The position numbers and the translations under genes are program-made. A stretch of DNA of 8,247 nt. Origin: an uncultured bacterium (GTDB lineage: Bacteria; Gemmatimonadota; Gemmatimonadetes; Palauibacterales; KS3-K002). The notes beneath the pieces were generated by a model. It saw nothing but the letters and a program-made list of their open reading frames with translations. It was not told the origin of the DNA and did no database searches. Of the stretch, positions 1 through 6,928 are shown in pieces (within the stretch, counting starts at the first letter, position 1; every line of letters starts with the position of its first letter). The stretch spans positions 1 through 8,247 of the forward strand of contig CANPVY010000318.1 of NCBI GenBank assembly GCA_947581845.1, read 5' to 3'.

Positions 1-1
1 G

Positions 2-1759
2 CTCTTCGTCTTCCGGCGCCTCTGGCCGCGGCTCTACCCACACCGCTGGGCGCTGGCCGGCGCGACGCTGTTCCTCATCCTGAGCGGCGGTATCGGCCTG
101 GCCTTCCCGCTACTGGTCCGCCACCTGATGGACGCTGCCTTCGTGCAGCTGGACAGGGCCCTGTTGAACCGCATCGCACTCCTGCTGCTGGGGCTCTTCG
201 GGGTTCAGGCCCTGTTCAACTTCTGCCAGGTCTACCTGCTGGGCGCGACGGGCGAGCGGGTGATTGCCGGTATCCGCCGGGACCTGTTTGCCCATCTGCT
301 GACGTTGTCGCCTGACTTCTTCAGCGAGCGCACGACGGGAGAGCTGACCAGCCGGCTCACCTCGGACGTGGTCAGGCTACAGGGTGTGCTCAGCTATCAG
401 ATCTCGGAGCTGTTGCGGCAGCTCCTCTACTTGGTGGGCGCCTTGGTGCTCCTCACTCTCATGCACGGCCAGCTTACCATCACCACACTGGCAGTTGCCC
501 CGGCGGTTGTCCTGCTGGGCGGGCTGTTCGGCCGGCGGCTGCGCCGCGTCAGCACGCTGGTTCAGGACAAGATTGCGCAGGCGAACACGGTCGCGGAGGA
601 ATCGATTGTCCAGATCCGTACCGTGCAGAGCTTCGTGCGCGAGCCCACTGAGGCCGGCCGTTACTCGGACGGCATCGACTCGGCACTGCGGGCGGCCATT
701 CGGCGAGCGCTCACGCGGGGCGTGTTCTTCGGTGTGATCACCCTGGTCGTCTTCGGCGGAATCGCCGTGGTCCTCTGGCAAGGTGGCAGGTTGGTCCTGG
801 CGGGGGAGATCACCGCCGGCCAGCTGGTCTCCTTCCTATTGTACGCCGTGATGGTGGCAGCAGCTATCACTTCGCTCGCCTCGCTGTGGGGCGGTTATCA
901 GGAGGCGCAGGGGTCGGCTGAGCGGGTGTTCGAGCTGCTGGAGCAGCAGCCGACCGTAGCGGACCCGCAGCACCCGAGGCGGTTGGAGCCGGGCCGCGGT
1001 TGGACATTGCGCTTCCACGATGTCTGGTTCCGCTACGGGCCCGCACTGCCATGGGCGCTCAGCAGGATCGATCTGGAGATCCCGCCTGGTGAGGTGGTGG
1101 CGCTGGTCGGTCCGAGCGGCGCCGGCAAATCGACACTGGCCGGACTGGTCTCGCGTTTCTGGGATCCATCACGTGGCGAAATCACGCTTGATGGCATCAA
1201 CCTGTCTGAACTGAAGCTCGCCGATCTCAGATCCGCCGTCGGGATCGTCCCGCAGGAGCCGATGCTGTTCGGGACGACCATCTACGAGAACATCGCCTAC
1301 GGCCGCGACAGTGCGACGCGCGGGGAGATTGAGTCCGTGACCCGGGCCGCTCACGCAGCCGAGTTCGTAGAGCGCCTGCCCGAGGGCTACGAGTCACGGG
1401 TGGGTGAGCGAGGTGTGAAGCTGTCGGTGGGCCAGCGACAGCGCATCGCCATCGCGCGGGTGCTGCTCAAGGATCCGGAGATCCTCATCCTGGACGAGGC
1501 GACGAGCAGTCTCGACACTGAAAGCGAGCGGCTGGTCGAAGAGGCGTTCGAGGAGCTCATGCAGGGTCGCACTACACTGATCATCGCGCATCGTCTGAGC
1601 ACCGTACAACGAGCCGATCGTGTGTTGGCGCTGGATCGCGGGCGGATCGTGGAGGTCGGTACGCATGCCGAGCTGCTGGCCCGGGAGGGTCTGTACGCGC
1701 GGCTCTATGCTCGGCAGTTTAGAGATGATCTTCTGTCCACAGAGCGGTTGAGTGGCTAG
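2..1759 (+). CDS. ABC exporter half-transporter (fused permease and ATPase), 5' end outside the window
   Basis: The reading frame is open from base 2 with no stop, and the first helix (WALAGATLFLILSGG...) lies before the first in-window ATG at 128, so the true start is upstream; by comparison with the family roughly 15-25 residues are missing. Visible are 585 residues: an exporter-type six-helix membrane domain (about residues 1-325), then a nucleotide-binding domain with Walker A GPSGAGKST (370-378), Q-loop Gln418, signature LSVGQ (474-478), Walker B ILILDEA (494-500) and H-loop His530. The signature has Val where LSGGQ has its first Gly. The order permease-ATPase and the EESIVQIRTVQSF segment fit the MsbA/ABCB10-like branch, which works as a dimer in the inner membrane and exports lipids, drugs or peptides. 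The substrate cannot be read from sequence. It is followed 71 bp later by ftsH on the same strand. Confidence 0.95.
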   Translation, partial: LFVFRRLWPRLYPHRWALAGATLFLILSGGIGLAFPLLVRHLMDAAFVQLDRALLNRIALLLLGLFGVQALFNFCQVYLLGATGERVIAGIRRDLFAHLLTLSPDFFSERTTGELTSRLTSDVVRLQGVLSYQISELLRQLLYLVGALVLLTLMHGQLTITTLAVAPAVVLLGGLFGRRLRRVSTLVQDKIAQANTVAEESIVQIRTVQSFVREPTEAGRYSDGIDSALRAAIRRALTRGVFFGVITLVVFGGIAVVLWQGGRLVLAGEITAGQLVSFLLYAVMVAAAITSLASLWGGYQEAQGSAERVFELLEQQPTVADPQHPRRLEPGRGWTLRFHDVWFRYGPALPWALSRIDLEIPPGEVVALVGPSGAGKSTLAGLVSRFWDPSRGEITLDGINLSELKLADLRSAVGIVPQEPMLFGTTIYENIAYGRDSATRGEIESVTRAAHAAEFVERLPEGYESRVGERGVKLSVGQRQRIAIARVLLKDPEILILDEATSSLDTESERLVEEAFEELMQGRTTLIIAHRLSTVQRADRVLALDRGRIVEVGTHAELLAREGLYARLYARQFRDDLLSTERLSG

Positions 1760-1760
1760 C

Positions 1761-1797
1761 CAGGCGGTCGGGGAGGGCGGGGCAACGGGGTCGCCTG
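1761..1797 (+). promoter_or_regulatory. G-quadruplex motif inside a stem-loop, ftsH leader region
   Basis: CAGGCGG (1761-1767) can pair with TCGCCTG (1791-1797), giving six Watson-Crick pairs and one G-T wobble. The loop holds four G-runs: GGGG 1770-1773, GGG 1775-1777, GGGG 1779-1782 and GGGG 1787-1790, with spacers of 1, 1 and 4 bases. This satisfies the usual G3+N1-7 quadruplex rule. It lies two bases after the exporter stop codon and 33 bases before the ftsH ATG, on the RNA-sense strand. It is not a classical intrinsic terminator, because no T-tract follows and the loop is long. A role in transcript 3'-end formation or in ftsH expression is inference; chance in G-rich DNA is possible. Confidence 0.4.
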
Positions 1798-1830
1798 CAC
1801 GGCCGCAGCTGAGTCAACGAGATTTGGAAC

Positions 1831-3780
1831 ATGGTCGAGAACTCGAACGAACAGCAGAAGCAGAACCAGGAGCCTGAGGGCAGAGAACCCCGTCGTGGCG
1901 GGCCCGGCGGGCCGCTGGGCAGGCGCCCCGTCCTGCCGTTCGTCTACGTCATCATGGCGGTGCTGTTGCTATTCGGTCTGAACTACCTGCTATCCGATCA
2001 GACCAGCGGTGAGGAGATCAGCTACAGCGAGCTAAAAGCGAAGATCGCTGCCGGTCAGGTTCGGAAGCTGACGATCGGTGAGAACCGAATCGTCGCCGAA
2101 CCGACGGAGACTGCGCAGGCGGAGGGTGCGCCCGAGACCTGGACCGCCATCAAGGTGGACGACCCTAGCCTGATCGAGCTGGCGGAGGAGCACGGGGTCG
2201 AGTACAAGGGCGCCATCTCGAACGGGCTGGGCTGGTTATTCAACCTGATCATCCCCTTCGGCTTGCTCTTGGTAATCTGGATATTCCTGCTGCGTCGGAT
2301 GGGGGGACCAGCCCAGGGCGTGATGACCTTCGGTAAGTCACAGGCGAGACTGCAGGCCGAAGGTCATACCGGCGTCACCTTCACTGACGCGGCGGGCGTA
2401 GATGAGGCGAAAGAAGAGCTTCAGGAAGTCGTCGAGTTCCTGAAGACGCCCGAGAAGTTCGCCCGGCTGGGTGCGAAGATTCCCAAGGGTGTTCTGCTCG
2501 TCGGTCCCCCGGGGACCGGCAAGACATTGCTGGCGCGAGCGGTGGCGGGCGAGGCAAGGGTCCCCTTCTTCAACCTATCTGGATCCGAGTTCGTGGAGAT
2601 GTTCGTGGGCGTAGGGGCGGCGCGTGTCCGCGATTTGTTCAGCCAGGCGAAGCAAAAGGCACCCTGCATCATCTTCATCGACGAGCTGGATGCGTTGGCT
2701 AAAGCGCGGGGGCTCGGTGGACCTGTCGGCGGCCACGACGAACGGGAGCAGACGCTCAACCAGCTGCTGGTGGAGATGGATGGATTCGACCCGCGGGTCG
2801 GCGTGATCATCATGGCCGCCACCAACCGGCCAGAGCTCCTCGATCCCGCTCTACTGAGGGCGGGCAGGTTTGATCGCCATGTGCTGGTGGACCGGCCGGA
2901 CATGAAAGGGCGCCAGGCGATCCTCGAGGTGCATGCCCGCGGCGTCCGGCTGGCGCCCGACGTGGACTTGGAAGTCGTCGCGCGCCGTACGCCCGGCTTC
3001 GTGGGCGCTGACCTTGCCAACCTGCTCAACGAAGCCGCGCTGCTGGCGGCACGTCGGGGCGGTGACAGCGTGACGTTGGACGATATCGACCGGGCTACGG
3101 ACCGCATCGTGGCAGGCCTCGAGAAGAAGAACCGGCTGATCAACGAGGACGAGAAGCGGATCGTCGCCTACCACGAGGCGGGCCACGCGCTGGTCGCCCA
3201 GTGCGTCGAGCATGCCGACCCGGTTCACAAAATCTCTATCATCCCCCGCGGCATCGGGGCGCTGGGCTACACCCAGCAGCTGCCGACTGAAGACCGCTAC
3301 CTGCTCACGCGGGCCGAGCTGGTCGACCGTATCGCGGTGCTGTTGGGCGGTCGTGTGGCCGAGGAAATCGTCTTCGGCGAGATCTCCACGGGCGCCCAGA
3401 ACGACCTGAGCCGCGTCACGGATATCGCGCGGAGCATGGTCATAGAGTACGGAATGAGCGAAGCGTTGGGTCCGCTCACTTACGAGAACCGCGCGCGCAA
3501 CATGCTCGGCTTCCGTCAGCCGGCGGACTTCGAGCAGGCGCAGCACAGCGACGGGACGCGCCAGGAGATCGACCGAGAGGTGCGCCGCATCGTGGACAAG
3601 GCGCACGATCGCGTGCGCGACCTGTTGAACCGCGAGCGCAAGGCCCTCGATGCGGTGGCGGAGCGCCTGCTGGAGAAGGAGGTCATCGAAGGCGAAGAGC
3701 TCGTCGAGATCTTGGAGCAGCACGCGCCGAAGCGGGGGCGAAAGCAGCGCCGCGCGAAGGCTGGGACAGGGCGGTCGTGA
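1831..3780 (+). CDS. ftsH: ATP-dependent zinc metalloprotease FtsH
   Basis: A 649-aa membrane AAA+ protease of normal family length that would degrade misfolded or regulatory membrane and cytosolic proteins as a hexamer at the inner membrane. A hydrophilic N-terminus rich in Gln, Glu and Gly (1-33) precedes transmembrane helix 1 (34-54), a periplasmic domain (about 55-130) and helix 2 (131-155). The AAA+ module carries Walker A GPPGTGKT (225-232), the [13 protein letters not shown] pore region, Walker [10 protein letters not shown] (280-288) and the second region of homology with arginine fingers Arg346 and Arg349. The M41 protease domain has HEAGH (448-452, zinc ligands His448 and His452, catalytic Glu449) and the third ligand Asp525 in STGAQND. 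All catalytic residues are present. The C-terminus is a basic tail (634-649). The ATG at 1831 has only a weak ribosome site. queE follows 36 bp later. Confidence 0.98.
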   Translation: MVENSNEQQKQNQEPEGREPRRGGPGGPLGRRPVLPFVYVIMAVLLLFGLNYLLSDQTSGEEISYSELKAKIAAGQVRKLTIGENRIVAEPTETAQAEGAPETWTAIKVDDPSLIELAEEHGVEYKGAISNGLGWLFNLIIPFGLLLVIWIFLLRRMGGPAQGVMTFGKSQARLQAEGHTGVTFTDAAGVDEAKEELQEVVEFLKTPEKFARLGAKIPKGVLLVGPPGTGKTLLARAVAGEARVPFFNLSGSEFVEMFVGVGAARVRDLFSQAKQKAPCIIFIDELDALAKARGLGGPVGGHDEREQTLNQLLVEMDGFDPRVGVIIMAATNRPELLDPALLRAGRFDRHVLVDRPDMKGRQAILEVHARGVRLAPDVDLEVVARRTPGFVGADLANLLNEAALLAARRGGDSVTLDDIDRATDRIVAGLEKKNRLINEDEKRIVAYHEAGHALVAQCVEHADPVHKISIIPRGIGALGYTQQLPTEDRYLLTRAELVDRIAVLLGGRVAEEIVFGEISTGAQNDLSRVTDIARSMVIEYGMSEALGPLTYENRARNMLGFRQPADFEQAQHSDGTRQEIDREVRRIVDKAHDRVRDLLNRERKALDAVAERLLEKEVIEGEELVEILEQHAPKRGRKQRRAKAGTGRS

Positions 3781-3816
3781 CGAAGCCGAACCTCTCCCCG
3801 AGATTCACTGGGTACC

Positions 3817-4455
3817 ATGAAGATCACGGAGATCTTCTTCTCCATACAGGGTGAGTCGAGCTGGGCAGGAATGCCGTGCGTGTTCGTGCGTACCACGGGC
3901 TGCAACCTGCGCTGTGTCTGGTGTGATACGGACTACGCGTTCTATGGTGGCAAGGATATGCCAGTCGAGGAGATCATGCGTGAGGTCGAGCGCATCGGTC
4001 GGGGCTGCAAGCTGGTAGCGATCACCGGTGGCGAGCCGCTGCTCCAGAAGGACGTGCGGCCTCTCGCAGAGGCGTTGCTCGCGAGTGGGTACACTGTCCT
4101 CTGTGAGACGAGTGGCAGCCTCGACGTAGGTACTCTGCCGGCCGACGTCATCAAGATCGTGGACATTAAGTGCCCAGGTTCCGGCGAAGCGGATCGCAAC
4201 CTCTGGAGCAACTTGGAGAAGCTGGGGCCGGCAGACGAGATCAAGTTCGTGATCCGGGATCGGGCGGACTACGAGTGGACGATGGGCGTGATCGCCGAGC
4301 GCGGGCTGGCTGGGCGAAGGCTGCTGTTCGCGCCTGTCTGGGGTGAGCTCGAGCTCAAGGCGCTGGCGGAGTGGATGTTGGAGGACAACGCGCCCGCACG
4401 GCTGCAGACGCAGCTTCACAAGCACATCTGGGGTCCGAGCACCTCCGGAGTATGA
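3817..4455 (+). CDS. queE: 7-carboxy-7-deazaguanine synthase QueE
   Basis: Radical SAM enzyme of 212 aa that rearranges 6-carboxy-5,6,7,8-tetrahydropterin to 7-carboxy-7-deazaguanine in preQ0/queuosine synthesis. The N-terminus KITEIFFSIQGESSWAG is family-typical. Cys29, Cys33 and Cys36 form the CX3CX2C motif that binds the 4Fe-4S cluster, followed by Asp37-Thr38, where the family Thr helps bind magnesium. GGEP (71-74) is the SAM-binding motif, and the C-terminal QLHKHIWGP matches family ends, so the gene looks complete. The short standard cysteine spacing differs from the expanded CX14CX2C loop of E. coli QueE. The start at 3817 is the only reasonable one: the same frame is closed upstream by the ftsH stop and contains no other ATG, GTG or TTG. 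No clear Shine-Dalgarno is seen, and the start codon lies at the edge of a hairpin (3819-3837). queD follows one base after the stop. Confidence 0.96.
   Translation: MKITEIFFSIQGESSWAGMPCVFVRTTGCNLRCVWCDTDYAFYGGKDMPVEEIMREVERIGRGCKLVAITGGEPLLQKDVRPLAEALLASGYTVLCETSGSLDVGTLPADVIKIVDIKCPGSGEADRNLWSNLEKLGPADEIKFVIRDRADYEWTMGVIAERGLAGRRLLFAPVWGELELKALAEWMLEDNAPARLQTQLHKHIWGPSTSGV
3819..3837 (+). other. Perfect 7-bp stem-loop at the queE start codon
   Basis: GAAGATC (3819-3825) and GATCTTC (3831-3837) are perfect inverted repeats around a 5-base loop ACGGA. The stem begins with the G of the queE ATG. In mRNA it could hinder ribosome access. The same bases encode the conserved residues KITEIF, so the symmetry may be incidental. 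Confidence 0.3.
4447..4450 (+). promoter_or_regulatory. Shine-Dalgarno site for queD
   Basis: GGAG lies six bases before the ATG at 4457, inside the last codons of queE. It settles the queD start: the overlapping ATG at 4452 is in another frame, and the upstream extension of the queD frame reads queE out of frame. This is one of the few clear ribosome sites in the window and fits coupled translation of queE and queD. Confidence 0.75.
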
Positions 4456-4456
4456 G

Positions 4457-4819
4457 ATGCTGGTTGAGCTCTGCCGCAAGTATCACTTCGCCGCTGCGCA
4501 CTACCTTCCCATGGCACCGGAGGGGCACAAGTGCCGTCGCCTCCACGGTCACTCCTACGAGATCGAGGTGGCGGTGCGCGGTGAGGTGGATCCGGAGAGG
4601 GGCTGGCTGACCGACTACGGCGATATCGACAAGCAAGTCAGGCCGGTCGTGGCCGAGCTCGACCACCGGACACTGAATGAGATAGCGGGACTGGAAAATC
4701 CCACCAGTGAGGTCCTCTGTGGCTGGCTCTGGGAGCGGCTGCAGGACAGGTTGCCGGGCCTGTTCCGGGTCTCGCTGGCGGAGACCTGCGCGGCCACCTG
4801 CCACTACTTCGGGCCCTGA
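4457..4819 (+). CDS. queD: 6-carboxy-5,6,7,8-tetrahydropterin synthase QueD
   Basis: A 120-aa enzyme of the PTPS/QueD family that converts 7,8-dihydroneopterin triphosphate to 6-carboxy-5,6,7,8-tetrahydropterin, the substrate of QueE next door. Zinc ligands are His15 (HFAAAH) and His30 and His32 in CRRLHGH; Cys26 of that motif is the catalytic cysteine. Asp69-His70 in LDHRTLN and Glu109 in ETCAATCHY complete the expected active and pterin-binding residues, and PTSE (82-85) is the usual helix start. The ETCxAxC ending resembles E. coli QueD more than mammalian PTPS, and the length is typical. The start at 4457 is chosen from the GGAG at 4447-4450 and from homology beginning at MLVELCRKYHF. The queE stop and queD start read TGAGATG, so the two genes are almost certainly translated from one message. 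Confidence 0.96.
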   Translation: MLVELCRKYHFAAAHYLPMAPEGHKCRRLHGHSYEIEVAVRGEVDPERGWLTDYGDIDKQVRPVVAELDHRTLNEIAGLENPTSEVLCGWLWERLQDRLPGLFRVSLAETCAATCHYFGP

Positions 4820-4820
4820 G

Positions 4821-4856
4821 ATGAGGGGTGGAACCCTGTCCAGCCTGAGCTCGTAG
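4821..4856 (+). other. Possible 11-codon mini-ORF between queD and the next gene
   Basis: An ATG one base after the queD stop opens MRGGTLSSLSS and stops at TAG (4854-4856), seven bases before the ATG at 4864. The junction TGAGATG is identical to that between queE and queD. It could be a reinitiation bridge or leader peptide, or chance. The first part also forms a weak hairpin (GGGT/ACCC, 4826-4836). There is no homology evidence for the peptide. Confidence 0.2.
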
Positions 4857-4863
4857 AGAGGGC

Positions 4864-5181
4864 ATGAGCATCGCCGATCCTATACTCATCGCCAAGCTCG
4901 CCGGCGCAGTTCTGGCGTTCGCGCTCGGCATCTGGATTGGCCTGGGGACTCCTGGCGTTCGACGCTCATCAGGGGCACGGCCTTGGCATCCGAGCGACCG
5001 GCTGCGCGCAACCTGGATGAACCGCCTCTTCTTCCGCATGGACCGGCCGGCGCGGCGCTTCGGCAGCGGTCGGCTGATCGCGCCCGGCGATAAGGCAGCC
5101 GGCTCTGACGAGGAGAGTGGAGACGAGCAAGCGGAGGAAGCGCGGGACATCGTGCGGTTTCGGCGTACGGGCGAGCGCTGA
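4864..5181 (+). CDS. Uncharacterised small single-pass membrane protein
   Basis: A 105-aa protein I do not recognise. Residues 7-29 form one hydrophobic helix rich in Ala, Leu, Ile and Gly, and there is no signal-peptidase site that I would trust. Residues 30-73 are strongly basic (eleven Arg, only two acidic residues) and contain aromatic-rich WMNRLFFRMDR. Residues 82-95 are strongly acidic (DEESGDEQAEEARD), and the end is basic again. The positive residues after the helix predict an N-out, C-in anchor with a cytoplasmic charged tail. The start is supported by AGAGAGGG at 4855-4862, although spacing to the ATG is short. It is the last gene of the + strand run, 44 bp after queD, and converges with the ATPase gene 16 bp away. 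Coding potential rests on intact length, start context and a sensible membrane-protein layout. Confidence 0.65.
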   Translation: MSIADPILIAKLAGAVLAFALGIWIGLGTPGVRRSSGARPWHPSDRLRATWMNRLFFRMDRPARRFGSGRLIAPGDKAAGSDEESGDEQAEEARDIVRFRRTGER

Positions 5182-5197
5182 CTGACCACGCTGAGCG

Positions 5198-6928
5198 CTA
5201 CGGATCCACCGCCCTCTCCGGCGCGTGGACGCGCAGCGTTCGCAGCCGGCCGAGCGCGCCCGCCAGTTCGAAGATGCGAAATTCCGCGTAGTCGCCCACC
5301 TGGCGTGAGTCGATCACGTCGAGACCCTCACGACGTATCTTCTCCGTGAGACGCTCCAGCGCTTCCCGCACGGTGCGTTTGCCATCGAGCCAGCGCCCCG
5401 TGGCGTGGACCATCGCTTGAGCGATGGCGCGCACCTGCGCCTCTTCAACGAGTTGCTCGAGTGCGCTCAACTCGAGCTCGTGAGTTCCAAAGAGTACGCG
5501 GGTCGGCGTCTGCACCTTGATCGAAGCAGCCTTCCTGCCCTTCTGTGGATCGATGCTGGCCGGATCCGGCACGCGCTGCTCGAGTGGCGACCAACTCCCG
5601 CCCTCTTGTGCGCGCTTGCTGCGATAGCGAGCCGCGATGTCTTTGGCACCGGCGGTGAGATCGGTCGGCAGGTATCGACGCATGCCGATGACCGTGTCGG
5701 CGACATCGAAGTAGTCGCCGGCGCCGCCTACGACCAGAAGCGTGGAAACGCCAAGCTCCTGGTGAAGCTGACGCGCGCGGTCGATGTAGGGTGTGATGGG
5801 CTCGTCTGCTTCGTCGACGAGTGCCTGCATGCGCGCGTCGCGGATCATGAAATTGGTGGCACTGGTGTCCTCGTCAATCAGCAAGCAGGTCGCGCCGACT
5901 TCGAGCGCTTCAGCTATCGCCGCCGCCTGGCTGGTGGAGCCGCTGGCGTTAGCGGTGGTGAAGTGGGCGGTGTCCTCGCCGCGCGGTAGGTCGGTGATGA
6001 AGTTTGAGATGTCTACCGAGGCGACGGAACGTCCATCCTCCGCGCGAATCTTCACGGCGCCCGGTACAGTGATGGCGAGTTCGCGGCCGTCGCCCTCGAT
6101 GTGGTCGTAGATGCCCTTCTCGATGGCGCGAAGCAACGTGGACTTTCCGTGGTAGCCGCCGCCCACGATCAACGTGATTCCCCGTGGGATCCCCATGCCT
6201 GAGACCGGCCCACGGTTCGGAGCCGTGAGAGTGAGACTGAGTCCTTCCGGCGCCAGGAAGCTCACCGCTTCTGAGGCGGCAAGGGGACGATCATCGACGC
6301 CGCTGCGGCGGGGCAGGATCGCGCCATCCGGTATGAAGGCGACGAGCCCAAGCTCGGCGAGTTGCCGGCGCAGTGCCGCGGAATCCTCGGCCAGCAGGGT
6401 GTGCCGGCGCAGGCGTTCGAGCTCACGGGTTGCGGGCGCCAGCGTACCGCGTAGGGCTCCCGGAACGGCGGTGAGCAGCATCTCGATCGCCTGGCGGCCG
6501 AGCACGCGGCGGCCGCTGGCGGGCAGGCCGGCCGTGAAGCGGACGACGATCTGACCCTGCGCATCGATCTGCAAGCTGGTGCGCTCGAGGATCTGCTGGC
6601 CCGGCCTCAGGATGCGGACCATGCCGCTCTTGCCGCTCCCCCGCGGTCGACTGATGGGGCCGAGCTGGCGCCAGAGCTGCCGGTTGAGAAAGTCGGACGC
6701 CGCCGTTCGCCGGATCTCGGGATGTAAAAGCTCCTCGGGGAGCTGGGCCACGCGCGCGGGGAAGACTGCTCGCAGGCGGCTGGGGGAGGCGAAGGGATCG
6801 CCCTGCACGTAGTCGATGTGGAGCGTGAAATCGCCGAAGTCGTAGCTGCCGGCGATCTGCTTGTAGGCACCGTAGCTGCTCCGGTCGATCGTCGTAAGCA
6901 GGGACCGCAGCCGCTCCGCAGGCTTCAT
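5198..6928 (-). CDS. Predicted ATPase of the ABC class (PF09818/COG3044 family)
   Basis: A 576-aa soluble protein belonging by motif pattern to the ABC-class ATPase family COG3044. Features in order: N-terminal family segment with VQGDPFASPSRLR (41-53), glycine-rich PRGSGKSG (95-102), Walker A GGGYHGKST (256-264), ABC signature-like ASGSTSQA (328-335), Walker B CLLIDEDTSATNF (348-360), EPITP (376-380), VVGGAGDYFDVAD (399-411) and a charged helical C-terminal domain (about 484-576). There are no membrane helices, so it is not a transporter. From family knowledge, a trypanosome relative, MRB1590, is an RNA-editing accessory protein that binds RNA; the bacterial role is unknown. The start at 6928 is the only one possible: upstream in frame there is no ATG, GTG or TTG before a stop at 6953-6955. 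It stands alone on its strand, convergent with the small membrane protein and divergent from the UPF0316 gene. Confidence 0.92.
   Translation of the reverse strand: MKPAERLRSLLTTIDRSSYGAYKQIAGSYDFGDFTLHIDYVQGDPFASPSRLRAVFPARVAQLPEELLHPEIRRTAASDFLNRQLWRQLGPISRPRGSGKSGMVRILRPGQQILERTSLQIDAQGQIVVRFTAGLPASGRRVLGRQAIEMLLTAVPGALRGTLAPATRELERLRRHTLLAEDSAALRRQLAELGLVAFIPDGAILPRRSGVDDRPLAASEAVSFLAPEGLSLTLTAPNRGPVSGMGIPRGITLIVGGGYHGKSTLLRAIEKGIYDHIEGDGRELAITVPGAVKIRAEDGRSVASVDISNFITDLPRGEDTAHFTTANASGSTSQAAAIAEALEVGATCLLIDEDTSATNFMIRDARMQALVDEADEPITPYIDRARQLHQELGVSTLLVVGGAGDYFDVADTVIGMRRYLPTDLTAGAKDIAARYRSKRAQEGGSWSPLEQRVPDPASIDPQKGRKAASIKVQTPTRVLFGTHELELSALEQLVEEAQVRAIAQAMVHATGRWLDGKRTVREALERLTEKIRREGLDVIDSRQVGDYAEFRIFELAGALGRLRTLRVHAPERAVDP

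Noticed and set aside
2421..3723. Long antisense frames of 240 and 290 aa opposite ftsH
   Set aside because: They overlap the conserved catalytic region of ftsH and are Ser/Arg- or Asp/Arg/Gln-rich with no recognisable motif, as expected of shadow frames in high-GC coding DNA.
3781..3816. preQ1 riboswitch upstream of queE
   Set aside because: Only 36 bases separate ftsH and queE, and they lack the A-rich tail and compact C/G-rich stem expected of a preQ1 aptamer.
4343..4456. Upstream extension of the queD frame to an ATG at 4343
   Set aside because: The extra 38 codons lie within queE and encode an Arg/Ser-rich stretch with no homology to QueD; GGAG at 4447-4450 fixes the start at 4457.
3805..4479. 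Antisense 224-aa frame opposite queE
   Set aside because: It mirrors the whole of queE, which carries all family motifs; the antisense product has no domain pattern and no start context.
4638..5189. Antisense 183-aa frame across queD and the small membrane gene
   Set aside because: It spans two genes on the other strand and is Ser/Arg/Pro-rich without motifs. It does overlap the less certain 105-aa gene, but that gene has the better start site and a clean membrane helix.
5174..5199. Possible bidirectional terminator between the converging genes
   Set aside because: Two AGCGCT copies (5174-5179, 5194-5199) can pair, but the stem is only 6 bp with a 14-base loop and there is no T-tract on either strand.
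5405..5989. + strand 194-aa frame inside the ABC-class ATPase gene
   Set aside because: It is antisense to the signature and Walker B segments of a well-supported gene; shadow frame.
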